Below the pieces are notes generated by a model. The model saw only the letters and a program-made list of their open reading frames with translations. It searched no databases and had not been told where the DNA came from. Below are positions 22,615-35,301 of a DNA stretch of 64,000 nt, one piece after another. Numbering within the stretch: the first letter of the stretch is position 1; each line of letters opens with the position of its first letter. The position numbers were made by a program, and so were the translations under genes. Source of the stretch: Viscum album (lineage: Eukaryota > Streptophyta > Magnoliopsida > Santalales > Viscaceae); the NCBI GenBank assembly GCA_963277665.1, contig OY728153.1:269364250-269428249 (forward strand), given 5' to 3'.

Positions 22615-25600
22615 TGTAACGACCCAATGTTTTTTAATGAAAATTTATTTCTCATAAGTATGCCATAAAATCACATAATAATGAACTACTAAGTGATAAG
22701 TGACCTTTAAACATAAGTTTGTCACTTCTATGTTTGGAATTTTGAAAATCCAGCATACACAGTTGTAATCAGTAAGTTATTTGGATCCCGATAAGGAAAA
22801 ACTAATTTTTGGTGAATAGTAACCTACCCTTATGAATAGTAACATACCCTTATGAATAGTGTTATACCCTAATGACTATTAACCTCGCCTATGATGGTAT
22901 AAAAATAAAATTCAAGTTGAAAGTACGACATACCCATATTTTAGAATAAGTTAACTAATGTTTTAAAACTGGTTTTTGATAATAAATTATTATTTTAATT
23001 TAATATTAAAATAATCATATTTAGAAAATTATTTTTGAAAAATGTAATTCGGTTTTTTATTCTACACGTCGAAAAATGGTTGGGGTAAATTTTTGGGATT
23101 TTTCTGAAATACATGAATTTTTGATGAATAGTGAAATATCGTAATTTACAAAATTAAGCTAAATAAGATAATTATGGAGTCATGTGTGATTTTATGCTGG
23201 TGTAAGCCCACTTGGTTTGGTATCACATGATAAAATAACTATTCTTGGTCAAGGAATCATCACTATTCCTTATCTTGAGGGAAATTAATAAACTATTGAA
23301 TAAACAATTGGGAAAACCCTCTCCTCCCTCACTATAAATACCCCCTCTCCTTACCTCTTTCCCTCACACCTCTCAAGCCTTGTGCGCAGACAAAATTCTT
23401 CCCAAATACCCTCCCAAGATCCTTCCCCACGTCCAAGGCTTTTTGGTCTTTCGAAAAGACCAAAATCAAATCCCCTAAGATGATTCTCAAAGAGAGGAGA
23501 TCAAAGGGTAAGAACCCTCTTTCGTTTTCAAGTGTTTTGTTTTCATTTTATTTCTTTTCTTACACCCTCTTCCCATTCCCTTATCCAAAAGGAATTAAAG
23601 CTCCATAATCTCATATATTATGTATTCTAATCATGTTTATGGAAAATTTCAATCATCATGCTTCTCCTCCTCTCCCTCGCGTTCTAGAATTAAAACATCG
23701 TCCGAGATGTGTCAAATTACCGACATCATGGATAATGTATTTTCAAATTCTTTTATCATTTTATTTCTTTTCATGAAACCATTTATGTTATGGTTGAACC
23801 AGATTATTATATATTTTATATTTCATATTTAAGGTTCTATAATCCTCATACACTCATGATATAAACCAATAATACAAACAAGTCAATTATGGGAAAAATC
23901 GTTAAAATTAATTCAAGTGTTTATCATTAATGTTTAATGTAAATGTTATATTTCACTCTAATTAATTTTGTAACCATGTAACCTACTGGATTTCCACTAA
24001 TGTTATATAACTTCAATTATGGACATCCACTTTCATCTTAAAATTTATTTGAACCTAAATACAATTGAACCGATCATTAAAACAAATGAAACAAACGGAC
24101 CCAAACCATTAAATTGAACCTTGTAACCAATCAAAATGGGTATAAATGAACTTAAAAAGGTTATACTTAATATTTTACATATAGATAAGGTTATGTAACT
24201 ATTGATTAATAAACCTAATTTGACTATTCATGTCATTAATATCAAGTGGCGAACACCAATGAATCTAAGGTAAGGGATCCTCTCGACTTCACTCTTATTC
24301 AAGATTGTTCACTGTGTTAGGACATGTTGTGTGTAATTATCAATTATGGGGTATGATTTCTCACCTCCCCCATACTTCCTTCCTTATTTATAATTGATGA
24401 TAATTCAATTTCCTATCTCACTAAACCCCTTAATTACTCTTGATACCATGCCGGTAATCCGTAAGGAATTCTACCCGAACCTCTTTTATTCCTTCGGGTT
24501 GTCTTATCTACCTTTACACCAAAATGATGTTATCTTATATTTTCATGTGAATACTATAAAGGTTGTTTACATGTTCCAAGTATATTTATCAAGACTCTTT
24601 CATCACTCTCTTTCATGGATATGCATGCTTTTAAGTGATTCTCCCTTCATTACTTCCTGATAAGTGAACCCGTATTAAGGGAACTTCCTGTATTATTTCC
24701 TATTATCAAGTGTACTCTACCCTATATTTGAAGTCACCTTTGTCTTTATAAAATCAGCCATTTTATTATTAAAAACCTCCTGGTTTACTTCTGGTTTTAT
24801 AAAAAATATTATGCCTCTTTTCGTTTTAATAGATATTCGATGTTTTCTTAAACGCAGTAAAATGTTTTGACTCAAAGATTCCTAAAAACTATTTTTACAT
24901 GTTATCTCTTCAGTTTGTTATCACTTGTCATGATTTATGCCTTTATACTTTATTAATTTCTATTTATTATTTAATTCTTTTCTTTCATGCACGCTTGTAT
25001 GTTACGTCCCTTTTTATTATGCTTCATGATGTGATTATGTGACCATTTCTTTCCTTGGGTACTCTTATGTTTATGTATGATTGACTGTGTGAGATTATTT
25101 ATGTGGTAAGAATAAACATGAATAATCTTAGATGGGTGAACCCAGATGGCGCTCCAATGCATTGGGTAAAGTTAATGTCTTGTGAGAAGATTATGGGCAA
25201 ACGGTCCGGGCGGTTATCCTTGGCTTGTGCTACTATGGGAAACGAGATTGGCAGTTAGCCTTGACTCATACTAAAGTCATGTTTAAAGTTGAATCCACCT
25301 CTCTATGAAACTATGCTTATACAATCTAATGATTATATGATCCCATGCTTATTTTATTCCATGTTTTTATGATCCCATGTTTATATGTTATTATTTCATA
25401 TGTTCTATGCTTCTAATATCATTATGTCAAGCCTCCTAACTCATGTGCTTACAGTTTTTTCTTATGTTCATTCCCTTACTGGGCTTTTTAGCTCATCCCT
25501 TTTATCATGTGTTCCCCAGGGTACCCTATGCAGATGTAAGAGCTCAAAGGAAGTTTGAAGCTCTTTATGGAGATTAAATAAAGAAGTTTTTTATCCCCAT

Positions 25601-25723
25601 GTTTAATGTTTTATGTACCTAGTCTTCCAAGACACTAGGCTTAACGATCCTTGACTTGTACTCTGATGGTTAATTATGCTCAAATTCATGAAATGTTTTA
25701 TATAAAAGGCTTGGGTCTCTATA
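22615..25723 (+). mobile_element. Solo Ty3/gypsy LTR F
   Basis: A 3.1-kb plus-strand LTR starting TGTAACGACCC and ending GGGTCTCTATA (TA for CA), flanked by AGAGA at 22610-22614 and 25724-25728. It has no internal region, so it arose by recombination between two LTRs. It is related to LTRs B and D in the opposite orientation: shared blocks include CTCCAATGCATTGGGT (about 25151), CCTTGACTCATACTAA (about 25258) and TAGTCTTCCAAGACACTAGG near the end. TATA box at 23332-23340 and a hairpin about 360 bases downstream at 23695-23710. Open frames within it (70 codons at 23620, 88 at 24394) are not supported as genes. Confidence 0.9.
23332..23340 (+). promoter_or_regulatory. TATA box of solo LTR F
   Basis: CTATAAATA followed by CCCCCTCTCC, a pyrimidine-rich stretch typical of a plant start region. 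It faces right, into the copia LTR and away from copia transcription. Confidence 0.65.
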
Positions 25724-25728
25724 AGAGA

Positions 25729-27161
25729 GAGGATCTCAACTTTCATTCCATGTAAATGAATGAATAGTGAATTGCACACAAAAGAGAGAGAGCCTCCTCT
25801 CTTATTTATAGAGATGTTGATAAATACCCGGTAGGGTTCCCCGGCCCCCGTTAATATCAACATTCTCTTAATAAATAACTATGATGACTTATAACTGCGT
25901 CAATATTATTTATTTATTTTATCACATACTTGTAATATATATAAAATATATTACGTGATAAAACCGAGCCTTTTAACTCGACTCGCTTGTCCCGCTTAAT
26001 ATTAAGCGAACCTCGAATATTAAAATAATATTCATTCGATTAATATTTTCTTGTATTTACTGAACTCGTAAATACATTAAATAAATTCAATCCCAAAAAT
26101 TCATAACTTGAATATTAATGAATTTATTTAATTCATTTGGTGATCGACAACTTGGACAATGCTCGGACCCCGTGGCGGGGCCCACTATTTCCATATACCT
26201 ATTCAACTGAATAGGTGCGGATTCTTGAATATGTTGTTGTGTGTGACCCTCTGGGCCCTTATCTTGATAGCAGTGAATAAAATTCATAGACAAAGAGCGG
26301 AGTCTATCAACTCATCATGGCCCCTAAAGAGATAAGGATAGTCATAGAAATGATTACCATCCTACGAACACTGACTATGTACTATAGTCTCTTTATCATT
26401 AAATATCTCATAAAGCAGGATGCACTCTTGTGTCATCGTCCTTATCTTGATTTATTATTTGTTGATCTACCCGGATGGATTTTCCTTTCTACTGCTTTGG
26501 CCAAAAACTTATGAAGGCAGCACCATCCTGATCAACCAAGCCTGAGATATACAACTTCCTAAACTTGGAAGTGACAAATCCTTTCTTGACCATTCAACCA
26601 GCATTATACCACTAACGACGCACCTGCCAAAAACTACCTCACCATGACATTACTGTCATGGTTTTTTCCTTGCATCAAAGTACATAATTAAATGATATAC
26701 ATTGGTAATGGTCTCAATTCATGAGACCAATACACATGTCCGTAGATAGGAACAACCAATGAAACCCAAAACATGTGGTGTTCTTATTGGCGGGTATGTC
26801 CTCATGATATCACTACTAGAGATCACTAAGTACGAACATCATGAGAATAAGTCTCAATGCTTATGAGCCCCCAACACCTGATAGTCAGACATCTACTGTG
26901 TCTAGTCAGTAAGATGTATCTAGACTATAGAACCTATATTTAAGATCAATTTCATTGTATCTCGAGGTTCTCATTATAGCCTAGGATCTGCTATAACCTC
27001 TTGACACGACAATTAACATTTGGACATTACCATTATCTTAGTGGACACAAAAAAAGTCTGCACTATAATGGTAAGATATCATCATGCATATCTAACTGTA
27101 CACATGATACGGTAATCAAAGTTACTACATAGTTGGGCCTAGGGAACCCACAATTTCAACA
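25729..27161 (-). repeat. 3' LTR of copia G, inner segment
   Basis: Aligns with 33867-35301. Contains a minus-strand TATA box (CTATAAATA, 25803-25811) and a perfect hairpin with 9-bp arms at 26641-26662, both conserved in the right LTR. Ends CAATTTCAACA next to the polypurine tract. Confidence 0.92.
26641..26662. other. Conserved hairpin in copia G LTR (left copy)
   Basis: Arms ACCATGACA and TGTCATGGT around the loop TTAC. The other LTR has the identical hairpin at 34781-34802, while neighbouring bases have diverged. Confidence 0.75.
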
Positions 27162-27171
27162 GTCCCACTGG
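27162..27171 (-). other. Polypurine tract of copia G
   Basis: Minus-strand CCAGTGGGAC directly before the LTR start TGTTGAAATTG; short purine tract of the kind found in copia elements. Confidence 0.7.
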
Positions 27172-30100
27172 CAATAGAGCCAACTTGCTAACTAAACTTG
27201 TTAGCTACTCACCTGATAAATACCATGCTTCTGCTGATTAATGGCTTTAACTGGTGGGTCTGCCACGTTTTTGTTGTGTGGCATATCTGCTATATGCGAC
27301 CTCATCGACTTGAGTATGACTTCTCAAGATAAGGTATCTTCGAGTATATTAGTTTTGTCCATTGTCATAACTAGAAAACTTGGCTAGTAAGAATATCATA
27401 ATTCTCATTAGGATAATACTTTTCTTACTAAGTGTGAATCCAATAACTGGAACTAATCGTTGCGATTTACAACTCCTTCTTAGCTGCTTTAGAAGATGCA
27501 ACGTACTCGGTATTTGTTGGTATGGCTACCACAAGTTTTTATGATCTTGACTTGCTCATCTACTTTGCCTAACTATGATACTAGGTCAAATTGATCTAAG
27601 GATTACTAGTTTGTGTCCCACCAAAACTAGTATACCTTCCTCTCCATATTCCAGGTACATATCATTTGTACTTTCTAAAGTACAATATAATAGTTCTGAC
27701 TTCATCACTTGCAGTGCTTCTGAAAATAATTGATATCTGCCTATAATAAATTATCTCCTGGAAGTATCAATTATTGTACATAATATGGCATATGTGATTG
27801 ATCCATTGCTAAATCATATGGTATCAATTCACAATTTTAATCTCTACACATGCTCCGAACATGTTAACCTAGAGAGATTAAGCCATGTGACATAGGCAAA
27901 AATCTTGAACTTGAATTGTTCCAAATTGTATTTATTCAAAACAATGTCACTATATGTACGATTGAATAGGACCAAGAAACCTTTGGATCTACCTCAGTAG
28001 ATCATGTTCCCTATAACTTAGGTTGCTACTTGAAGTCAATCATTGGAGAATTTATTTTAACCCGATCTTATCTAACTGTAAGATCAAGATCCGTTTCCAT
28101 ATGTTTCTGAACATATTTCATTTGGAAAACATTGGTGCTCCCACTAACCTTTGGTAGACACAAGGAAAAGATTAATTTATAATGAATGCTCTAAGATCTT
28201 GTTTCTTACTTTAATCCAGAACTGGATTTCAGTAACTTTCAACCCTTATTGGCATCATTTGATGTCATCATCTCTTTCTTGTTGCATCGTATAGACACCT
28301 TCCACGAAAAATGATCTTGAAATCCAATGACCAATAAAAAGATCTTATAAGTTCAACTATGACAAGTAAAATTCTAATAGATTTAGGCGTACCAACTTGG
28401 TATAACCAATCGATCCTTATTGGTACCATACTTATACCATCCATGTATCATTTCATTTGAATACCCACCGCAGTATTCAATTTATAATCCCCTTTGCAAT
28501 TTCATACATGGAATCCTTTATTGAATTTTAGTTGATCTTATCAATCTTAGCTCATTACCATATACTGCTTACTTGTAGGATTTATTATTCTCAATGAATA
28601 ATATATCACTGACCGCAGTGAATATAAAACCATCACCATGGTTTCATTCTTCCTACGCAGTATGTGTCTCTGGAACATTCCTATTTTACACGTACTTGTG
28701 GAACTTGTTCCCTATGCCAACCATTTGTGCATCTCGAGCATTGACTAAGTCCAAGTCAATTCAGCTCCCACTATCTCTAATAGAGATGTACACCCTTGTA
28801 TAGAAATGTAGTCTAATACTTGATTACATCTTTTCTATCTTAGGGATTTAGGTAATATCTTAAGCAATTGTTAGGATAACTAACTTAGATGCACAACGTG
28901 TTTAACTTGATACAGGTTTTTTTAAATCCTAACAAACGCTTTGCATCTAAACATGTCCTATGACATAATGTATTTTCCATCATACTATGACTCATATGAT
29001 ATCCATTTTTCATTTTAGTTGGCATATTGGTTATGGGTTTATGTTGTTATTTTCAAATCACATTTTTGAAATATGATGGAAGTTTCCGCAAGATGCAACA
29101 TTGATACAAATTACATCATAACTTTGATGTGTAAAATATGTGTTTAGGAATTACTCCACGCTACATGTTTGTTGATAAATTTTAATATGTAAGACTTTAT
29201 CATCAATCCTCCTTATGAATGTCAACACAGTGATGTACATAAGGTAACATGAATTTAGGAATTACTCCACGCTACGTTATCATGATCGATGATTGCTTTC
29301 TCAAGATATTCTTTGGCATGCGGATCCGAATCAACTCATATCTTCTGACCAAACTTATACTTCATTGGTACATTCCTTAATGACTTAACATAATATTATA
29401 AAGTATATTTACCTCTAGCTTTCTTTGGAATAGTTCACACTATCGTGTTGAACTAACCATAGATGCTTTGTGACATACCTTTATTTCCAAAGGTTTCTTT
29501 GTCTAAACTAAGGATGTCAATTATACCATAGGTGTTTAGTTGTTCTGAGACTAAATACCATAATGGGTATAAAGTTGAAGTCTACTTTTAGTTTTACTTG
29601 ACAAAGAATCACATTTCCACAACTGGGTAGGTCTTACATCATGTATTTCCATTGATTCAAATAGTAATGAACTATTTGTTGATTATGTTGCCACAAACAA
29701 AATTCATTCCAAAACATGGAATAATGTCTCATAATGTCCAAATGGTCATATGAGATAAATTTTTTTGGTTATACTCCATAACTTGTTTAATTTGAATCAA
29801 TCACTTGTCAATTAGAAGTTATATGTTTCTCACCGTTGACTTAGGAATCACCCTTTCTCAGCTTCTTGAAGAAGACAATTTACTTCAAGTAATGTTTCTC
29901 TACTTACTTGGTTATTGTATTTCAAAACATATATGTGAAAATTATATTGTATTTTAGTACCCAATAAGTATTTGAGATAACATTACTTTTATTTGATGAA
30001 TATTAACTGAACGAGGAGCGGGTACTTACTTCTTGTATTTCAGTTTTTTAAACTTCCATGAATTCATTTCATTATGTGATGAAAATAACCTCCTGTTAAA

Positions 30101-31260
30101 TAACCAACCATTTGAATTTGAAGTACATGACGAATGTGTCTTTGGCGTTACTTTCCATAATCCTTTTCGCCTTGTCATTCAATATATTCGTCATAAGAAT
30201 AAAAGATGGCGTTGTATCCAATATTCTTATTACTTGGCGAGTGTTACCATAAAGGTGATGAAGTGCTTACTCTATACTGTTCGTTTGTATCCTCAAAAAA
30301 ATAGAGTAATTGAGTGTAAAAGGTATAATAAATGTGATGGCATGAAAGATTATGAATTTTCTTTCACTTTACACAAACTGAGTGTAATCATCACATTCAA
30401 ATATTTCTTTGATTTCTCCTTAAAAGGATCTTGGAGATGATACTACATGTAACATCATCCATGTGTTGATGTAGCGACTGCAACTAACATCAGACGTTGA
30501 TGATAGCATTATGATGGAACCATCATATGCTTGATGCATGAGTCTCTTGTAAGCAGTTTTACACCCTCTCTTCTTCAGGTGGCTTAACAGGTTGGGACAC
30601 AAGCACATTGAATTTCCAATATGGTAGTAATGTGCGCAAACGCCTATACTACAGTTGGAATTTCGTTCTTGTTTGGAAATTAACTATGTATAATGTTCAT
30701 CGCAGTTTTATTATGGTATTTCTTGCCATTATCTACAAATATACTTTAGCAGATTGTACTTTTGTGATTACCTAGTCTGACATTATTGATTATTTAATCA
30801 TTAAATGTCTCCCACTAATTTTTTGAATTCTAGGAACCCTTTGTACTAGAATCTAAATACTCTTGAGTATTATATTGGAAAGGATCCCCGAACCTCCCTC
30901 ATAGTCTACAAGCTAGGGCTACGCCACTACTCGGAGGGTCCAAGGCAGGATTTTGACTAGCCAACCGCATTAGCTCGTGGTTCCTTGATCTGTTGAGTGA
31001 AGTCCCAGCTTCAAAAATCATTTAATTATTTACTCAATGCTTGCCTCTAAAATTACAAAAAACTAGCTAAGTCTATATATTTACTGCAATTTTAGTTAAG
31101 TCGACCCACTACAAAAATAAGAACTCCTTGGTAGTAAGAGGCACCCTCAACTAAGGCATGAACCGGCACCTCGAACACATGGTTTTCTTCAAACGTGAAT
31201 GATGGAAGGTTGTTTGTGACTTAATATTTTCTTTGAGGGTTTTATTGGTTTATCTCGATG
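27172..31260 (-). pseudogene. Degenerate gag-pol of copia G
   Basis: Read right to left. Zinc-knuckle remnant and start of protease at about 30440-30608 (SHLKKRGCK, then TSDVS and a frameshifted W..DVTC for the family WVLDTGC). Gag-pre-integrase remnant about 30100-30240. Reverse transcriptase: VGTPKSIRILLVIVE (28342-28393; family LKSIRILLAIAA) and, near 27878-27985, FLGPIQSYI with DIVLNKYNLEQFK (family GLSQSTYIDKVLKRFNMEQSK). RNase H: VAIPTNTEYVASSKAAKKE (27473-27530; family STTEAEYIAASEAAKE) and NVADPPVKAINQQKH (27223-27290; family NIADPLTKPLPQPKH). Order protease-integrase-RT-RNase H is copia. Stops and frameshifts are dense. A 22-bp direct repeat (29143-29164, 29254-29275) lies in the integrase region. 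Confidence 0.85.
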
Positions 31261-32898
31261 AATGTAATCCATTTCTATTAATCTTGTTCATCTATTTTGT
31301 CACGCTCACAACTGAACATTAATAGAAAAACACACACTTCGCTTCTTTATACATTTTATTATATATTATTTTATGTATTTTCCCGCTGTTCTAAAATGCA
31401 TAAAATAATAAATAAATGCATAAAGGTAAACTACTACCCGACTGGTCTTGAGCATCAAAACGACCTAAGGGGCATCATACCTGAGTCGAAGCTTGACTCA
31501 AAATGCAGCTTGCCCCTTGTCTTGTATGTTTGCTGGTCTTCTGCAGTATCTCCATGTCTTGGCGGGGTCGATGTCACGTCTTGGAGTACCGCCTCGTCTT
31601 GGTGGAATCCAAGTGATGTCTTTCACCGTCGTACACCACCTCATCTTGGTGGGGTCTACGTCACTCGCCATCTTTGTCTGAAGTACAAAGATACCTGCGC
31701 ACAGGCGAGGGGGACTTAGGTATAAATGTACATCATATAAATTGGCCACGCAGACCCTTATACAGTTTAACCGAAAACAAAGATGATGCGCAGACCTTCA
31801 TTTAATTAATTAGACACATCGCACGCAGTTTAAAATAATTAATTAAACAAATAATTTAAAATCATACATACGGGGACAATGCGCAAGACCAGTAGTCGGG
31901 TACAAAATATTGCGCGATAAAAATTAAAATTCATTAACTAAATATGAGGGTTATTTAATTAAATTAAATTAATTAATAAATTCAAATAATTTAATTAATT
32001 ATCGTTCCATTAATTAATTTAATTTTAATACTTAGAATTAAATTAATTAATTAATTAATTTAATTTCAAAAATTAAATTAATTTTAACCTCGGGTATTAA
32101 ACTTATTAACACTAAAATTAATATATTAATTAATTAAATTAAATTAAATTAATTGATTAAATTAATTAATTAACCCGGGCCCATGTAAGGGCGTTCTGTG
32201 ATGGACAGGCCCGCTCACACCCGATCCGGGCTAAGCAGACCCGCCCGGTCACATGTCAGGTCAAGATGAACTAGGTACCTACTGGCCGGGGTGGGCGCGC
32301 TGCGTGGTCTACCACTTTTGGTGGCGGCGCCTCTCTCGGTAGAGCGTGGGGTTGCGCGCTAGGGAACCGGCTGCGCGGGGTGGTCCGCGGGAGAGCCGCA
32401 GGTGGCTGGTTCCCGGGGTTGCTGTCGGCGGTGATGCCAAGGGGTGTTGCAGTGCGCCGTGCAATGGGAGGGGGTCCGATCGGGTGGCCATCTGGCGTGG
32501 GCATGCGGCGGTGCTGGCCTGAGAAGCGGCCGGTCTGGCGTGCGGAGGAGAGGGGTGGCCAGCGGAGGAAGGCCGGCGCGGGCGGTGTCCCTGGGAGGTC
32601 TCATGTGCGCTGTGTAGGAAGGAGGTGTAGGTGGCGGGCTGACGGGGAGCCCCTGCTGAGTCTGGGCAGCTGTTGCTGGTCTCCTATGTGGGTGGAGAGC
32701 CATGTGGCACTGCAGGAGGGAGGGTCGAGTCGGAGTGCATCGGCCAGGGGGGTTCCACGGGCGACGGGGCGGCCTGGGCAGGGGGTTCCGTTACGGCAGC
32801 AGGGTGAGGGGCCGAGGTGGGATGGCATGTGCGGTGGGGCGTCGTCGCATCTGGGTGGTGTCCTGGTGGGGCTGTATTACACCACGCGGGAGGAAGGA

Positions 32899-32918
32899 GG
32901 GGGTCCGCTCGGACCCCC
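32899..32918. other. Perfect hairpin at edge of the GC-rich leader
   Basis: Arms GGGGGTCCG (32899-32907) and CGGACCCCC (32910-32918) around a 2-base centre. As RNA from the minus strand it would lie about 500 nt downstream of the primer site. Confidence 0.65.
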
Positions 32919-33033
32919 TTGCAACTTGTTTTTTTTGTTTCCACGCACAGTCCCCTTTTTTATCTTTTATATAAATTTTTTTTTGCTTCTACTTCTTCCA
33001 CCGCCCAACCATTTCCATTTTTTTTACTTTTAA

Positions 33034-33055
33034 GACTTGACCAGTAGGTCAAGTC
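33034..33055. other. Perfect hairpin in the copia G leader
   Basis: Arms GACTTGACC (33034-33042) and GGTCAAGTC (33047-33055) around the loop AGTA, about 370 nt downstream of the primer site in the element's RNA sense. Confidence 0.65.
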
Positions 33056-33422
33056 ATCTTCCCTTTTTTTATATTTTTTTTTAGATTTTCTAAAGGCTAT
33101 TTTAACATTTAGATATAATAATAATAATATATTATTTTAATATAATAATTTTATTATTATTATAATATTATTATTATAATTATATTATTATAATTATATT
33201 ATTATAAGAATAATATAAATTATAATAATTATAATTATATTAAAATTATAATACCCTTGTTCAAAAACAAAAACACGATCCATTCTGGAAATTTTGAATG
33301 ACCATATCTTAGTCGTTCGAAATCATATTTAATCACGGTTTGAACGGTTGTGACCGATTTTAAACCCTCTACTTAAATTTATGCAAAGTAATTTTATTTG
33401 GCTCCGAAAATATAGGTGGTTC

Positions 33423-33434
33423 CCTCTGATACCA
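33423..33434 (-). other. Primer binding site of copia G
   Basis: Minus strand TGGTATCAGAGG, one base from the LTR end CCTAACA; matches the initiator-Met tRNA complement TGGTATCAGAGC except the last base. Confidence 0.88.
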
Positions 33435-33435
33435 C

Positions 33436-35301
33436 TGTTAGGTTCCCGGGGCCCGTAGCAGAAGCCGGTGGGTCGGGGATTTTAAACTTTTCATCGGCAG
33501 AACGACGGAACTTTTCATCGCCGATGATCCGAGCCCCAGAGAGGTCCAAGGATCTCACATAGATTATTAAGAGAAAAAAATTAAAATTAAAATGTACCTG
33601 TTTCAAATCCGAAGGTGCGGTCGATTTCTGCTAGCTAATTGTGATCTTCACTAGAAGGATTCATAACAGGATCCCTCTAGATCATCCACACATGCTTCAG
33701 AAATACGCTAGAACGCCGATCATCGAACTTCGGGTGCTAGCGCGGCGATCCGACGATGCTTTCAACGTCCCGGCGATCACAGCATCGAAAAACCTTCGAT
33801 GTAGAAGAGAGATCATGATCTGGGCATCTTGGATCGAGTGCTTCTCTATCTAAGAAGCGGGAGGAGAGAGAGGCTCTCAACTTTCATTCTATGGAAATGA
33901 ATGAATAGTGAATTTCACACAAAAGAGAGAGAGCCTCCTCTCTTATTTATAGAGGTGTTCATAAATACCCGGTAGGGTTTCCTGGCCCCCGTTAATAACA
34001 ATGTTCTCTAAATAAATAACTATGACGACTTATAACTGCGTCAATATTATTTTTTTATTTTATCACATACTTATAATATATATAAAATATATTACGTGAT
34101 AAAACCAAGCCTTTTAACTTGACTCGCTTGTCCCGCTTAATATTAAGCAACCCTTGAATATTAAAATAATATTCATTCGATTAATATTTTCTCATATTTA
34201 CTGAACTCATAAATACATTAAATAAATTCAATCCCAAATATTCATAACTTGAATATCAATGAATTTAGTTAATTTATTTGGTGATCGACAACTTGGACAA
34301 CGCTCGGACCCCATGGCAGGGCCCACTATGTCCATTACCTATTCAACTAAATAGGTGTGGATTCTTGAATACGGTGTTGTGTGTGACCCTCTAGGCCCTT
34401 ATCTCAATAAGTGTGAATAAAATTCACAAACCAAGAGCAGAGTCTAGCAACTCATCATAGACCCTAAAGAGATAAGGATAGTAATAGAAACGACTACTAT
34501 CCTATGAACACTGACTGTGTATTGTAGTCTCTTTGTCATTAAATATCTCATAAATCAGGACGTACTCTTGTGTCATCGTCCTTATCTTGATTTATTATTT
34601 GTTAATCTAACTGGATGGATTTTCCTTTCTAGTGCTTTGGCCAAAGACTTATGAAGACGGAATCATCCTTATCAACCATGCCTGAGATATACAACTTCCT
34701 AAACATGGAAGAGACAAATCCTTTCTTGACCATTCAACCAACGTTATACCACTAACGACGCACCCGACACAAACTACCTCACCATGACATTACTGTCATG
34801 GTTTTCTCCTTGCATCAAAGTACATAATTAAATGATATACATTGGTATTGGTCTCAAGTCAGGAGATCAATACACATGTCTGTAGATAGGAACAACCAAT
34901 GACACCCAAAACATGTGGTGTTCCTATTGGCGGGTCTATCCTCTTGATCTCACTACTAGAGATCACCAAGTGCAAACTTCATGAGAAGAAGTCTCAATGC
35001 TTATGAGCACCCAACACATGATAGTCAGACATCTACTGTGTCCAGTCATTAAGATGTATCTAGACTATAGAACATATATTTAAGATCAATGTCATTGTAT
35101 CTCGAGGTTCTCATTATATCCTGGGATCTGCTACAACCTCTTGACACAACAATTAACCTTTGGACATTACCATTATTATAGTGGATGCAGAAAAAGTCTG
35201 CACTATAATTATAAGATATCATCATGCATATCTAATTGTACACATGATACGGTAATCAAAGGTACTACATAGTTGGGTGTAGGGCACCCACAATTTGAAC
35301 A
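33436..35301 (-). repeat. 5' LTR of copia G
   Basis: Intact 1866-bp LTR with canonical ends. Minus-strand TATA box CTATAAATA at 33944-33952, followed in the transcript direction by AGAGAGGAGGC and a CT/GA-rich run. Hairpin at 34781-34802. Because it is the 5' copy it would have driven the element. Open frames inside (33394-33606, 33641-33853) are not genes. Confidence 0.92.
33944..33952 (-). promoter_or_regulatory. TATA box of copia G 5' LTR
   Basis: CTATAAATA on the minus strand, conserved at 25803-25811 in the other LTR. Confidence 0.7.

Larger units (their letters stand above)
31261..33420 (-). other. Leader and gag-start region of copia G, including a GC-rich block
   Basis: Between the primer site and recognisable gag. 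Three compositional zones: a T/A-rich part next to the primer site (33060-33270, ATT/TAATA runs), a strongly GC-rich block (about 32160-32930) and a TTAATTAA-rich stretch (about 31930-32175). The GC block is open in several frames on both strands (for example 32380-33033 plus, 32684-32944 minus), which is expected from stop-poor GC-rich DNA; none resembles a known protein. At 31498-31749 a minus-strand 83-codon frame beginning MANLYDV lies where gag would start and could be its remnant. Two strong inverted repeats flank the GC block edge. Confidence 0.5.
22181..35301 (-). mobile_element. Ty1/copia element G, full span
   Basis: Minus-strand copia inserted in the integrase of element B. Target duplication CTTAG at 22176-22180 and 35302-35306. 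LTRs: left (3') 22181-22614 plus 25729-27161, right (5') 33436-35301. After removing the solo LTR F and its duplicated bases the left LTR is 1867 bp against 1866 bp on the right. LTR ends on the element strand are TGTTGAAATTG...CCTAACA, canonical TG/CA. The two LTRs agree at roughly nine bases in ten in the stretches compared by eye, so this is one of the younger insertions. Coding order and RT motifs resemble the Tork/Angela group. Confidence 0.92.

Noticed and set aside
29143..29275. 22-bp direct repeat as ends of a small insertion
   Set aside because: The 89 bases between the copies show no inverted ends or transposon features; more likely a local duplication in decayed copia integrase.
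30033..30440. 135-codon plus-strand frame
   Set aside because: It overlaps, on the opposite strand, the gag-pre-integrase and protease remnant of copia G, which has matching motifs; the frame is antisense.
30890..30990. A locally GC-richer patch (TACGCCACTACTCGGAGGG) as a host exon
   Set aside because: No open frame with splice sites is convincing, and it lies within the copia G gag region.
32380..33033. 217-codon Gly/Arg-rich frame and overlapping frames on both strands
   Set aside because: All lie in a GC-rich retrotransposon leader where stops are rare in every frame; no domain is recognisable and frames overlap on both strands.
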